Assembly (NCBI GenBank): GCA_023512835.1
Contig: CM042090.1
Span: 5,549,826-5,613,825 of the forward strand
Direction of reading: 5' to 3'
Length of the DNA: 64,000 nt
From: Taxillus chinensis
Taxonomy: Eukaryota; Streptophyta; Magnoliopsida; Santalales; Loranthaceae
In this document: positions 37,598 to 50,407 of the stretch, piece by piece
Position numbering within the stretch: position 1 is the first letter of the stretch
How the letters are laid out: each line of letters starts with the position of its first letter
Position numbers and translations under genes: made by a program
The notes under the pieces: model-generated
What the model was told of the DNA's origin: nothing
What the model saw: only the letters and a program-made list of their open reading frames with translations
Databases searched by the model: none

Positions 37598-40148
37598 ATG
37601 GGGGATATTCTTTGGCCACCTTTTTCGGTTGTTGGCAACACTATACGGAGAAAAAGGACCCAAATATCGCGGCGGCCTAACTCAGAGTCACAACCAAGTA
37701 CTCTTACAAATTGCAATTACTCGTCTCCATCGTCAACTTCAGCTTCACTTGACGTGAATAAAGTTTCCAGTGATGAGAATCCTGGTTATTATAACACTTC
37801 AAAGAGGAAGGAGTTTAATCTTAATCATTGTGTTACTAGAGTTGCATCTGCTGCTGAATGTAATGGAGAATCTACTCACAAAAAGATTAAGGGGCAGAAT
37901 AAGCTGCATAATGGTGATCAGAGAGATGCTACTGAGGAGGAACATGGACCAGATAGAAGACGCTGTCGTGAAGGCACCCTTGCTCCTTTCAACTTGATAA
38001 GTTCTTCAATGGGTGAAGAAAGTCAGAGATTAGGTGAGTCAGGAATGAGTTTTGATAGTTTAGGGAGTGAGAACAGGGTTAAGAAAGTGAAGCTCAAGCT
38101 TGGCAGTGTCACGTGTACCATTAAAACCAAGTCTACATCAAATGGTGATAGGTGGAAAGGGTCTTCCATGCAGAAAACCCCATCTTCAGAATTTTCCAGC
38201 ATGCAACATAGCTCAAACTTACTGGTATTGAGCTGTCGGTCCCTGTTAAATGATTTGCATATACTAGCACCTCATGATCTTGTGAATATGGATTTGAATT
38301 CCCGGAAGTTCTAGCATTTGCGCGAATATAGATATTGATACTTTTTCAAATATTTTATTTAATTCAAAAAAATCACATGAAACACATGCTATGGTATTTT
38401 TTGTGTTTGCACAATTTATAAAACTCTTAATATATGGTAGTATTCTGAAGCTCTCTTGTGACCCAGCTTGTCATTTAATATAGATTTTAAGCTGCTCAGG
38501 TTGGGGTTCACTCGCTGTACCCAAAATTAATTCCTTGCTATACTTGTATGGGAATATAATCTCCTGTGTTTATTCCTATCTAATCTTTTATTTATATTTT
38601 AATTTTATTACCAGAATAAATGCCCATGTCAGTAACTTTGGAAACCAACAAAATTTTCCTTCCAAAATAATCGGAAGGATTAATGCCCACAATAATTGAT
38701 TTTGCTGCAGGAGGATGTAGGCCATAATCATTCTCTTCCAAATAAGGGGGTTGGTTTGCGTGGAGTACCTTGGAAGGATTTCTCGATTGGTTTTAATCTA
38801 GGGAAAGATTCTTCTAGGGGAAAGGTGAAGCATGAAGAGAAGTCAGATGTAGTACGTAAGAGCAAGCGGATCCCTAAGAGGCGCATGGTGGATGTGGTAT
38901 CTGATGATGCTGAGGATGATGAGATCCGTTACCTGGAGAAACTAAAGACCATAAAGGTTGTTTCAGGAAATAAAGATGTTGAGCAAGAACCAAGCAAAAA
39001 AAGCCAAAGGGCTTTTAAGAATCTGAAGGATGTCAGGTCTCCTGTGTCCAGCAAAGATAATAAGAACCCCAGGTCGCATGAAGTGTCTGAAGATATAGAC
39101 TATGAAGAAGAAGAAGACCCAACTTCAGATGGTGAACTTGAAGATAGGAAGAGGAAGAAACATAAGAAGGAATCTATTCAATTGCTGATGGAAGGTAAGA
39201 GGGAAGTGACACTGACAACACGTCAGCGAGCTCTACAATTGGGCAAAGATGCTTCTGGAGCTGCAAGCACAATTGAGTTCCCAAACGGATTACCTGCTGC
39301 CCCTCCTAGAAGTAAGCACCAATCTCTAGCATACACTCTTGTGAAAGAAAAATAAAATTGGATCTAATAATTGAAATGGCTTAACATCATTGTTTATTTT
39401 TTCTTCTGTTGGGTTGATTATAGAACAAAAGGAGAAGTTATCCGAAGTGGAGCAGCAACTAAAAAAAGCTGAGGCTGCTCAGAGACGTAAAATACAAGTT
39501 GAGAAGGCAGCTCAGGAATCCGAGGTTTGTTGTCCGTATGTTATTCCCTTGTTTATGTTTAATGTTTTTAGTACCAAAAACAAGCCTGTTTGATTAAAAT
39601 TTTGTACAGGCTGAAGCAATTAGAAAAATACTTGGTCAAGACTCCAGCAGGAAGAAACGGGAAGATAAAATGAAGAAGCGCCGAGAAGAAATAGCTCAAG
39701 TATCATCTACCTTATGTGCTAAGATATTTGCTTTGGAAATTCTGAATAAAATATTTTTTAAAAAAATATTTGATACTCATTGCTTAATGCAGGAGAAGGC
39801 TGCCAATGCCTTGGTGCTGGCACCAAACACCATAAGATTGGTTATGGGTCCGGCTGGAACTATAATGACCTTTTCCAATGACATGGGTCTACCCAAAATC
39901 TTCAATTCCAAACCTTGCAGGTGCACACGATCACTAGGACAAAACCTTCATATCACTATGATGATATATATTATTGATGATCTTGTTTGTTTGCGTTTTT
40001 CAGCTACCCTCCTCCGCGTGAAGTGTGCGCTGGTCCATTGTGCTCTAACCCTTACAAGTACCGGGATTCAAAATCTAAGCTTCCCCTTTGCAGCCTTCAA
40101 TGTTACAAAGCAATACAAGGGAAGCAGCAGGCTGAAGATACCTGGTGA
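37598..40148 (+). CDS. INO80 complex subunit B-like protein (PAPA-1/HIT zinc finger)
   Basis: Nuclear protein expected to be a structural subunit of the INO80 ATP-dependent chromatin remodeller. Exon model: 37598-38224, 38711-39311, 39424-39524, 39610-39699, 39793-39920, 40004-40148, all GT-AG and in phase, 563 residues. The N-terminal third is basic and Ser-rich (GNTIRRKRTQISRRP). An acidic/basic middle is followed by the PAPA-1-like segment (TTRQRALQLGKDAS, about 389-402), a Lys/Glu-rich coiled coil, and a C-terminal HIT-type zinc finger with C524, C529, C545 and C549. The ATG at 37598 has a good context (caccATGG) and is preceded by an in-frame stop 12 bases upstream. The first donor (ctg|gtattg) is the least certain junction. 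Relatives are Arabidopsis At2g47350 and At3g06660. Confidence 0.88.
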
Positions 40149-41716
40149 TTTGACATATCAACAATCTTCTTCGGCGTTTGTTGTCTAGCTAAATTAAGTT
40201 AGCATAAAAAAAAAGCCTCCCCATTGTTGTCCCAATCAATGATGAAGAGAGATAATATGCAATTTGCGTTTTCCAGATGGTGGAAATTTAGCAACGAGTG
40301 GAGAATCTTTACTGTCCATATCGAGAATCTTCAAATCTTGTAGGTTACTGTATAAACATAGGAGAATAGGAAGAACACATGGGAATAGCCTGTCTTTTGG
40401 GAGGTTTCAAGTGAGGTTTTTTTTGGTCATGCCTGTTTCTTTAGTTTCGTGTGCCCATTAACTAGGGTAAAGCCAAAAAAAAAAAAAAAAAAAAAAGAAA
40501 AGGGCATGCTCATGAAAGTGAAAGCTGTTTCTTCAGTTGTGTGGTATGTGAAGGTTACGAATGGGCATTGCTTTTGAGAGACAGCAAAAGTATTTAAAAA
40601 AAAGTATTTAGAAAAGCAGAAACAGTAATTATTTTTTAAAGTTATTTTTGTCAGTAATTTTAAAATTTATAAAATATTAATATTAGTTTATTGAACATTT
40701 TAAAAAGAAATACTGATTTAAAATTTTATAATTAAGAAAAAATTATTTTTAAAATATCTATAATAAAAATTTTATTTATTAAAACCTTTTATTTATTTTA
40801 AAATTTTATTTTTTTAAAATAATTATAATTTATTAAATGTTTATTGATTTATTTTTGCAGCAGTTTTTTTAGTATAATTAAAAATATATTTTTTTAAATA
40901 ACACAAAATTATCAAACTGGAATGAAGTCATACTACTTTGCATTGTTCTATATGTTCAAATCAATAATCTAGGAGTTGGGCGATCCATAAGTAATATAAA
41001 TATAGCGCAAAATTTCAAATAATTTGGCACGTTAGAATAAATGTTTTCATCAAACACCTTATATTCGAACGAATACCATGTTAATGATGTTAGTTAGGAT
41101 TTGCGAGCGATCTTTTATGTGTAATTTTACTTATTAAACAATTATATTTTAAAGTTTAAGCATAAAATAAGTTATTTAATATGCATCATACGTTATTTAT
41201 TTCACATGTAAAAGCATTCATATTTGTCTCTTTAAATTTTGCTATTAAAAAATTTTTTAAATCCATAACTTTTTTGAGTACCCTTTTTATCCTATCTATT
41301 TTGGCAGTTCATTTATACTGTTTTATTAAAATTTTATTTGTTAAATATGTATTTATTTATTGAAAAGGAAAAAAGAGAAAAAAAAAGTTGATATATAAAA
41401 AAGAGAAGAGGGAAAATATAATCGAAAAAGTGAATAGTGAATGTTAAATTTGAAAAATTAATTCATAATGTTAAATTATAAGTTAAAATAAAGAGGTTTA
41501 AAAGTGAGGTTTGGAAGTATTTTTGTTAACGTAATAATTTAAATTAATAAAAAAGAAATTTGGAGAGGCTGCCGTAATATAATATTATTAAAATAATTAT
41601 ATGAGTTATTGATCATGTTCAAAGAATATCTATTTAATACTATTTTTTTACTATTATAATATTGTTCATATAATTAAATTCCATTGATTGTTTTATCCTA
41701 CAATGCCCTGCCCTTA
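40149..41716. other. 3' UTR, then AT-rich spacer
   Basis: A poly-A run of about 22 bases lies at 40477-40498. From 40600 the sequence is extremely AT-rich with no reading frame of note. No gene or clear element. Confidence 0.5.
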
Positions 41717-42731
41717 AAGCACTCACAGCCGGCTCAACAGCCTTTAGTTAAAATTTAACCAAAATATTGTCTTTTATAAAATTTAGCTACTCTCTTCCTA
41801 CAACTCCAAATAATAGACTCATTAATTCTTTAGCTATTTTATTAAAATATTAATATATTACTCAATGCTCCCGTCTCCATCAGTGGCACTTCTAAGAACA
41901 GCACCTCCTCTCCTCTCTGCAATTATCCCTCCCCGACGGACTGCAACCCCCCCCTCCTCACGGCTTTCTCTCCCCCCCGCCCCCTCCTCCCCTCCTCTCC
42001 CGCGAGCCACCCCCTCCCCCCCTCATAGCTCTCTCTCCCCCGCCGGCCCTCTCCCCTCCTCTCTCGCGAGCCACCCCCTCCCCCCCTCATAGCTCTCTCT
42101 CCCCCGCTGGCCCCTCTCCCCTCCTCTCCCATGAGCTGCCGTCTCTCCCACTGCAACACCGCGGATTCTCCTCTCCAGCGAGCCGCCCCCTACCCCCTCA
42201 CAGCTCTTTCTCCCCTGCCGCCTCCTCTCCCGCGAGCTGCCGTCTCTCCCACTGCAACACCGCGGACTCTCCTCTCCTACGAGCCGCCCCCCTCCACCCT
42301 CACAGATCTCTCTCCCCCGCCGCCTCCTCTCCCCTCCTCTCCCACTGCAACGCCGCAGCCTCTCCTCTCCCGCGAGCCGTTGCCCTCACAGCCGATTGTG
42401 CTTTCACGATCTAGATCTGGTGGAAAGAAGGGAATGGTGGTTGTTTTTGTTACCGCAAGCGGTGTCAGCGACTGTGGTGGTGGAGGCGGATTTGGAGTCA
42501 GAGAATGAGAGCTGGTTTTGGTCATGGGAGAGGAGATGCGAAGAGGAGAGCTGAATAATATTTTATTCATAAAAAATATTTAGCTTATAAAATGGCTGGC
42601 TAAATTTGACGAGCCATTTAACAAAATATTAAAATTACTGTAGCATTAACGAGTCTACTACATGTCTTTTTTTGGGCTTTAGCTAAACATTAGCTATTAT
42701 TTAACATTTGCTGAGTCCAGTACGACTGCTA
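41717..42731. mobile_element. PIF/Harbinger-like nonautonomous TIR element with C-rich minisatellite cargo
   Basis: Ends are related inverted repeats: aagcactcacagccggctca on the left and, read inward from the right, tagcagtcgtactggactca. TTA flanks both sides (41714-41716 and 42732-42734). The outer 150 bases on each side are AT-rich, while the core (about 41870-42530) is C-rich. No transposase is present. Pro/Ser-rich frames in the core are repeat artefacts. Confidence 0.75.
41985..42400. repeat. C-rich minisatellite
   Basis: Units of about 60 bases built on cctcctctcccgcgagcc, then cctccccccctca and agctctctctcccccgc. Later copies carry an insert gtctctcccactgcaacacc, which makes a longer higher-order unit of about 115 bases. 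Confidence 0.8.
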
Positions 42732-42734
42732 TTA

Positions 42735-42948
42735 TCTACATTTTTTTTATTAATTACTTTTTAAAATTTTCGTATAAACCGAAAAACAAAAATGGTTCTA
42801 AACTATTCTTTTTTTTTTTTCTCGAGCACTAATATTTATGCTTGCTGGAGTGCATGCTACTAATATATAATTACACTCCAACAAGATCGATTTTTTCAAC
42901 CAAATCGTTTACCAAATTTGAAATTTTTAATTCAAATACATGAATTGA

Positions 42949-43001
<53 letters not shown>

Positions 43002-43200
43002 CCCACCAAATTATTTTCATGATATTTGACATTGAAATTGGAGGGCCCCGTTCGTTATTGATCAGCATCAACCAAATCGTTGAAGGCTCATTAGCCAATG
43101 ACCCGATCACTCGGGGCATGGGTCGAGGCCCAACAACTGCTGGACGCTACAATGCGCCGGGTGCGTGGACACACAGTTCCAACTTCATTGGCGGAAAACC
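42735..43200. other. Spacer and promoter region of CLPP5, with an (AT)n run
   Basis: AT-rich, including about 22 AT units at 42952-42996. The segment from about 43200 is C/T-rich and is probably the CLPP5 leader. Confidence 0.5.
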
Positions 43201-43308
43201 TCTCCCCTTGCTTACAAAGAAGCTCACAAGCGATCGTCGTCGTCGTCGTCTTCTCCTTCCTCTTCGTCCCTGAAAGTCTACAGTTTCTAGGGTTTGAAAC
43301 TCAGAGAG

Positions 43309-44453
43309 ATGGCTCACTCTTGCGTGTCTACTTCGTCTCCGTCTCTAGGATTCTACTCTCTCGCCTTCTCCTCAAATTGCAGCTCCTGCTCGGGGCTCGA
43401 TTGCCAGAAACTTCCTCTCTCTTCCGTGCCGCTTCAATCCAGGTAGCTATTCGCCTATTTCGCCCCCCCCCCCCCCCCATCTTCTCCTTTTACGCCCCTA
43501 ATTTAGCCTCTTTGTTTTCCTAGAAAATGATTTTCATTTCTATCTCAAGCTCAGCCTACGAGCCCTCCGGTTGATTAAGTATTTGGAATTGGGTTGGTGT
43601 TCTAATTTTTTTTTGCCTTTTTTTTGCAGGAAATTGAGAAAATTAGTCGCTAATGAAAGGAATATCAAGAGTTTTCGGGCGAAGGCTCTCTATTCGGCTG
43701 ATTTGTGGACGTCGGACAGGGTTCCTCGGACTGGAATTTGGTCCATAAGGTAAGGCCAAACTTATAATGTAATGCAGAGTATACAATTTTCGTGCTGAAG
43801 CGGTTTTTAGTTGTGTTATGTCATGTTTTGTATATAAACAGAAAGAGTAGTGTTTGGATTCGACTATTGAGTTGTTTATTATTTGCAAAATAGACTATAA
43901 ACTTTAAAATTGTTAAAAAAAAAAGTATCATTTGTAGATCCTTTTTTTTTTTTTTCAAAATGTTTTATTGTTGGTATATTACTCCTTTTTATTGGCTAGG
44001 TTGGAATTTTTGAAGAAGAAAATTGTTGATAGCTGTTTATGAACAGAAATAAGCTTCCTCAAACACTCGTAATATTATGAGTGCTTTGTTTTTCTATATT
44101 TGGCGACTTGGATTTGTAGGGAAGATCTGCAGGTTCCATCATCTCCATACTTTCCAGCTTATGCACAGGGAGGACAAGGGCCACCTCCAATGGTGCAAGA
44201 ACGTTTCCAGAGTGTTATCAGTCAGCTTTTTCAGCATGTAAGGTGTTACCATTAGTATATACTGATTTTTTAACTCATAATTGAGATTTTAAAATCAAGA
44301 CGTTTAGTTTTTATATAGTTTAATATTTGGTGCTTAATATAATTATTAGAGAATCATCCGTTGTGGCGGAGCTGTGGATGATGATATGGCGAACATTATT
44401 GTTGCGCAGCTTCTCTATCTCGATGCTGTTGACCCTAACAAGGTATGTTAAGG

Positions 44454-44525
<72 letters not shown>

Positions 44526-46794
44526 ATGGTTTTTGGTGCATGTTGTAGTCTTGTCTACTTGTGTGTGGTATGCCATCTGCCTTGCTGAGATCTGAAATTG
44601 GTTGCATGGTATATTTCAGTGTGATTAGGAGAATGCACAGAACTTTAGGCCTCACAAAACAAGAATACAATATATAATTTTGATTTACATTATTTTTCTG
44701 GTGAACTAATAGTGAATACATGTTTGTATGGAATAGGACATTGTGATGTACGTGAATTCTCCAGGTGGATCAGTTACAGCTGGTAATATATGTCTTGCGA
44801 TATATCACTTCTATATATTATTGAATTTGCAGCCTGTGTTGATTCTGTGGCTTCTTGCTCTGCCTCTCCAGGCATGGCTGTCTTTGACACGATACGGCAT
44901 ATTCGTCCTGATGTATCCACTGTATGTGTTGGACTAGCAGCTAGGTAATGCGGAAATGCTCCCCCCCACCCCCAAATTCAGTTCTTCAGCTTCCTTAACC
45001 TTTGATTTTTACTTGTAGCATGTCTCTATAAACACCAATGGATTTTTGGTAATTGCTAGTTAAGATTATGATCTCATAATATTCTAAATATTTGATAATG
45101 CAATTGAGATATCTTGAGGAACAAGATATGAGAATATGACTTTGAGTGAATGCCCTAATTAAATTAGGTTGTGTAGGGATTAAATATTTATTGTCCAGTT
45201 TTCAAACTATCAGCAAGAAGGATGTATTATAGAGAGATGTGAGGGAGACTAATTCTTTGAATCGCCAGAGATCGCTATGATGCAGAACACCCAGTAGTGG
45301 TGAAGCATAATGCTTTAGGCTCTAAGCCATTGAGAGCTGAGGAAATTGTTGTATTGGTTTTCTTTTTTGTTATGTGTGTATTTGGAAAATCATGTAATAT
45401 CCTTTTAAGATATAGTAATGATTTCTCTGATCCATAGACATTAAGTATTTTGATGAACCATATTAAATTCTTTTGCCTTTTTGTGCACTTCAATTTTTTT
45501 GGTGATAATTTGTTTTTATTAGGCTTTGCAGTAAATACCATAAATTACATGGTTTTTTTGTGATTAATTTGGCTCCCTTCTGCGACATTGGCAACTTTTG
45601 TAGACAAATTTCAGTGTACTTCCATTGGACAAAATTTGTTCCCAAAATGTTTTAATGTATTTTTTTCGCTTATCAATCACCTTTTTGGGTTTATTTAGAG
45701 ACACAAAACCATAGAAGTATCGTTTCTAGATGCAAATGAAATTCCAGGCCAGTCCTGGGATGATGACAATGCTAAGGGTTGGTGTTTAAACGTAGGCTTG
45801 AGTTTGGGGGTTTTGATGGGGTCCAATAGTGTAGAGGCAGAGTTTCTGTTATGAAGATTTTTTTTTTCTTGTTAAATGTGTGCATTGAATTGCTGAGAAG
45901 ATCCTAGTACTTGAAAAGATAGGATCAGATCTGCTCTGGTGGAACTACTAGGTTGTAGTGCAGGGCTTATTTTTCTTTTTCATCTTTGTTGTTCAACCTC
46001 TTTTGTAGAAGTTAGGTCTCGTTTGTACTGACTAATTTGTTTGCAATAAAAGTGTTATATCTTGGTTATTGCTGAGACTTTGTTTTACACTTGAAGGTAT
46101 CTTATAACTTTTTGGCTAAATTTGTCATTTGTAAATGCTATTTTGCTTTCATTTTTGCTTCAAATAGAATGGCAAGCCTAATTATTGCTTAGTAGTGATT
46201 GAAATATTGTTCTTTTCCACGAGCAGCATGGGGGCATTCTTGCTGAGTTCTGGCACCAAGGGTAAGCTACTTTTTGTTTATTATTATTATTATTATTGTT
46301 ACTGTCATTCTTGCTGATTTCTGTGAATTTTGTTCCTGATTTTATTAACCCTGGTTCTTTTAATTTTATTGTCTGGAAGGAAAAAGATACAGCCTGCCAA
46401 ACTCAAGGATAATGATCCATCAACCTCTTGGAGGAGCTCAAGGTGGACAAAGTGACATAGATATTCAAGTACGTATGGTCCTTTATGTAAACTTTTTTTT
46501 TTTTTTTTGTGGGGGGGTGTGGGATGTGCATTGCCTTTTGGTTCTATTATGTAACGTGAATTTGATTAGCTGTGGTTTTTGTTCCGTCAGGCAAATGAAA
46601 TGCTGCATCACAAAGCAAACTTGAATGGGTATCTGTCTTACCACACCGGTCAAAGCCTTGAGAAGATCAATCAGGATACTGACCGGGATTTTTTCATGAG
46701 TGCGAAAGAAGCAAAAGAATATGGGCTTATAGACGGTGTTATCATGAATCCCCTTAAAGCTCTCCAGCCGCTGCCAGTTACTGCAGATCAGTAG
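43309..46794 (+). CDS. CLPP5: Plastid ATP-dependent Clp protease proteolytic subunit 5
   Basis: Serine-protease subunit of the stromal Clp core, which degrades unfolded or tagged proteins with Clp chaperones. Nine exons: 43309-43442, 43630-43749, 44120-44237, 44350-44442, 44737-44782, 44872-44944, 46227-46261, 46380-46468, 46591-46794. All are GT-AG and in phase, 303 residues, close to Arabidopsis CLPP5 (about 298). The N-terminus is Ser-rich and lacks acidic residues at first ([17 protein letters not shown]), as expected for a plastid transit peptide. The catalytic triad is Ser195 (AASMGAFLL), His220 (MIHQPLGG) and Asp269 (DTDRD), with the same spacing as E. coli ClpP (97, 122, 171). Arabidopsis CLPP5 also starts MAHACVSTS, which supports this start and the symbol. 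Confidence 0.95.
44457..44521. repeat. Interrupted (AT)n microsatellite in a CLPP5 intron
   Basis: Two AT runs separated by an aata break, just after the donor of intron 4. Confidence 0.9.
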
Positions 46795-47937
46795 GTGACC
46801 ACGGACCACTGCTTAGGTGTGAATGCCCCCGCATTGATCGATAGAGCAAAATAGATGTACAATTACGTGGGGATGACAGAAAGTTGGCTCCTTCATTTCA
46901 GAAAGTTCTTGAACTCATCTCATGACAGAAAATTAGGCAAACTGTTGGTTCATTGTTGTCTGTTCTTTTAAGTACTGTTATCTCTGATGCCTGTACATTT
47001 TTAATCAGCTAGAACTTCAGTTTTCATGATCATGACGTTGTATTACCATTTTATGAAATCTACCATAATAGCTGCAAATTCGATGCATTCCGAGAAAATG
47101 GGCATGAGTGTGATCTTCGTAGGTTCCCACCGTTGCCCATAACTCCAAGTGGCAGGGCATGTATGCCTTTGCAAATCGTACAAAGTGAGAGAACTAATTT
47201 AATTATATAAGGAAATCAGCATAAGCTATAGGGATTTAACTTAGCTCACCTGTAAGTAGTGAAATTATTCAGAATTGATCCCTTTTTAGTGACAAGCTGG
47301 GGTTCTTCTGTTTGCAGTAAAATGTTTTTTTTTGGGTTTTTTTTACCGAAGTTGTTCGTGGTATTGGATCGTTTTAGATAGGCGTGGTGGGTGAGAACTG
47401 AGAAGCCTATGAGGGTGTGCCTGAGGAGTTTAAGCATTGATAATAATTGACAGCCACGTTTATTATATATAGTTTATAGTTTGTTTATAATTATAAAAAC
47501 CTATTTAAACATTTATAATTTTTGATAAACCGTATTTATTGTATATAGTTTGTTTATAATTATAAATACCAGCTATAATAAAAATAAAAAATACCCTTCT
47601 CTCTCTCCCTCCCTCTTTTACTTTTCATTGCTCGTCACGTGTATACCGAATATGGACTGAAATACAACCATTGTTTCTGGACATGCGTTTGTTCAATCTT
47701 ATCCTATGGGCTATAGTGTCCCCCACCCAGCCCACCCATCACTCACTAGAAATGGACATGGCACTTTGGTAGTTTGGAGTTTGGACGCAGAGAATGTATA
47801 TGTTTGGTTCGTATATTTTATATTTTATTTTCAAGATTTAGTTATTTTTAAATTTTAAAAATAAAATAATAACTATTTTTTCAAAAAAATAAATAAATAA
47901 AGCAATTAAATATATTTTTTACAACGCTGGCTAAGTA
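46795..47937. other. CLPP5 3' UTR and AT-rich spacer
   Basis: Roughly the first 300 bases are a probable 3' UTR. 47455-47580 holds an imperfect duplication of a tatatagtttgtttataattataaa-like unit. No gene. Confidence 0.5.
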
Positions 47938-48187
47938 GGAATGGTAATGGGGCGGGGCGGGGCGGGTATTGGGTCACCCCGTCCCCATACCCATTAAGAA
48001 AAACTTTAGCCGTATCCGCCCCGTGCCCCGGCGCGTATTAAATTGTTTGTCCCATTCCCGTCCCATCGGGGCACGGGGCGGGGCGGGAATTCCCCGCCCC
48101 CACCAATTAAAGCCCAGCCCTTGCCCAATCGTGAGCCCAACCCGCCAGCCACCCCACCCCAGCTCAACCCGCGACCTCCCCTGCAGG

Positions 48188-48700
48188 CAGCATGTTACTC
48201 AACCATTAGGCTAAACTGTTTTTTGTTATATATGCTTATATATTTAGTATATACACTTATAACATAACGTATAAATAATTATAACAACAATAATAATAAA
48301 AAGAGTGTATGATTTATTTTAATAATAATAATAATTACAAAGAATATATATTGATATTCGAATAAAAATTAAATGTAATATTAATATTTTGATATAAAAT
48401 ACAAATTAATTATATTCAAAATTGATTTTGAAGTTATATATTAGTTCATACTAATATACTATATAATTATAAATTATATCACTTTTTTATATTTTATATG
48501 CTTTTATTTATATTAAAACATTACTACTAATTTTAATAAATATTTAATTTTGTTTAAATATAAGTATATATACTTTGTGAGTAATATTATTTTTAAAATC
48601 AAATATTTACTCATTATTATTATCATTAGGGGTACTATTTTTCCTACTAATATTATTTATATGTTAGATTTTAAATATATACACTAATTATGTAAACATA
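48188..48700. repeat. Outer left arm of the large inverted repeat
   Basis: Pairs with about 49700-50220 in inverted orientation. Shared blocks include ttatatatttagtatata, taatattaatattttgatat and tcaaatatttactcatta. Confidence 0.75.
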
Positions 48701-48717
48701 GTAAATAATATCATTTA

Positions 48718-48758
<41 letters not shown>

Positions 48759-48789
48759 TCGACACACTTTTTAACATCAGTTGTTAAAC

Positions 48790-49108
48790 TCCAGATACTC
48801 AATAATTATAATTATTGTCAATAATAAATGATAATATGAGTAGTGATAACCTAACTAGTATAATTATATATTATGGTTATCATATTACTTATGTTATAAA
48901 CAATACAATAGTCCGAAAAGTCATATTTTTTCAACTTATTTCCATCGATGTAATTAAAATGATCAATAATATATTGTTTATTAATTTTAACCCAAATATA
49001 AAATATATACTATCAAAAATCAAAACTCATTCTCACCATATATTTTATATTATATCAAAATGGTTAGTATTGTATAATTAACCAATAACATTGATTATAA
49101 TTAGAATA

Positions 49109-49147
<39 letters not shown>

Positions 49148-49320
49148 CACACTTAATAATTATATTAGTGATCACTTTAATTACATTAAGAGAAATAAGT
49201 TAAAGAAATCCGACTTCTCGAACTATTGTATTGTTTATAGCATAAATAATATAACAATCATGATATATAATTATATTAGTTAGGTTATCACTGCTCATAT
49301 TATCACTTATTATTGATGAT
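48790..49320. repeat. Inner inverted repeat
   Basis: 48795-48985 (gataatatgagtagtgataa, cctaactagtataattata, ataaacaatacaatagtcc) is repeated in reverse complement at about 49160-49315. The loop between them includes an AT run at 49112-49143. Confidence 0.8.
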
Positions 49321-49414
49321 AATTATATTACTTAGATTATCACTATTCGTTACTTAAATTATTACTCATTAATTAGAATTTATACATGCATATATAGTGA
49401 TAATTTGATATGAG

Positions 49415-49454
<40 letters not shown>

Positions 49455-49483
49455 TATTCTAATTATAATTAATGTTATTGGTT

Positions 49484-49809
49484 AATTATACAATACTAAC
49501 TAACATATAAATAATCAGTGTATATATTTAAAATCTATCATATAGATAATATTAGTAGCAAAAATAGTACCACTAATAATAATAATAATGAGTATATATT
49601 TGATTTTAAAAATAATATTACTCAAAAAGTATATATACTTATATTTAATTATACAATACTAACTAACATATAAATAATCAGTGTATATATTTAAAATCTA
49701 TCATAGAGATAATATTAGTAGCAAAAATAGTACCACTACTAATAATAATAATGAGTAAATATTTGATTTTAAAAATAATATTACTCACAAAGTATATATA
49801 CTTATATTT
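49484..49809. repeat. Tandem duplication, 163-bp period, inside the right arm
   Basis: caatactaactaacatataa at 49491 recurs at 49654, and the following 150 bases match nearly throughout (aaatctatcata, gtagcaaaaatagtaccac). Confidence 0.88.
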
Positions 49810-50220
49810 AAACAAAATTAAATATTTATTAAAAGTAGTAATAATGTTTTAATATAAAATACAAGCATATAAAATATAAGAAAGTGATATAATTTATAAT
49901 TATATAATATATTAGTATGAACTAAAATATAACTTCAAAATTAAATTTGAATATAATTAATTTATATTTTATATCAAAATGTTAATATTACATTTAGTTT
50001 TTATTATAATATAAATATATAAACTTTATAATTATTATTATTAAAATAAATTATACATTCTTTTTTATTATTATTATTATCATTACTACTACTAATAATA
50101 GTATTGTTATTGTTATAATTATTTATATGTTATATTATAATTTATAAGTATATATACTAAATATATAAGCATATATAACAAAAAATAATTTAATCTAATG
50201 GTTGAGTGACTTGCTGCATG
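49700..50220. repeat. Outer right arm of the large inverted repeat
   Basis: Reverse complement of about 48188-48700 with scattered changes. Confidence 0.75.
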
Positions 50221-50407
50221 TTGGGAGCAATATTTTATCAGAATTTGTCACGCGGATCAGGGCGGATCGGGTAAATGGTTCTATTTTAAAGCAGCTTTTA
50301 CATTATAAAATAAATTTTATCTATCATCTTCAATTCATTACATTAAATTTTACTCTATAAAATATATTCTTTTTTAATAGCAGCATATTTTTTTTTATTA
50401 TTAAAAT

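Noticed and set aside
41865..42570. Pro-rich and Gly/Arg-rich ORFs
   Set aside because: Translations of the C-rich minisatellite; no domain.
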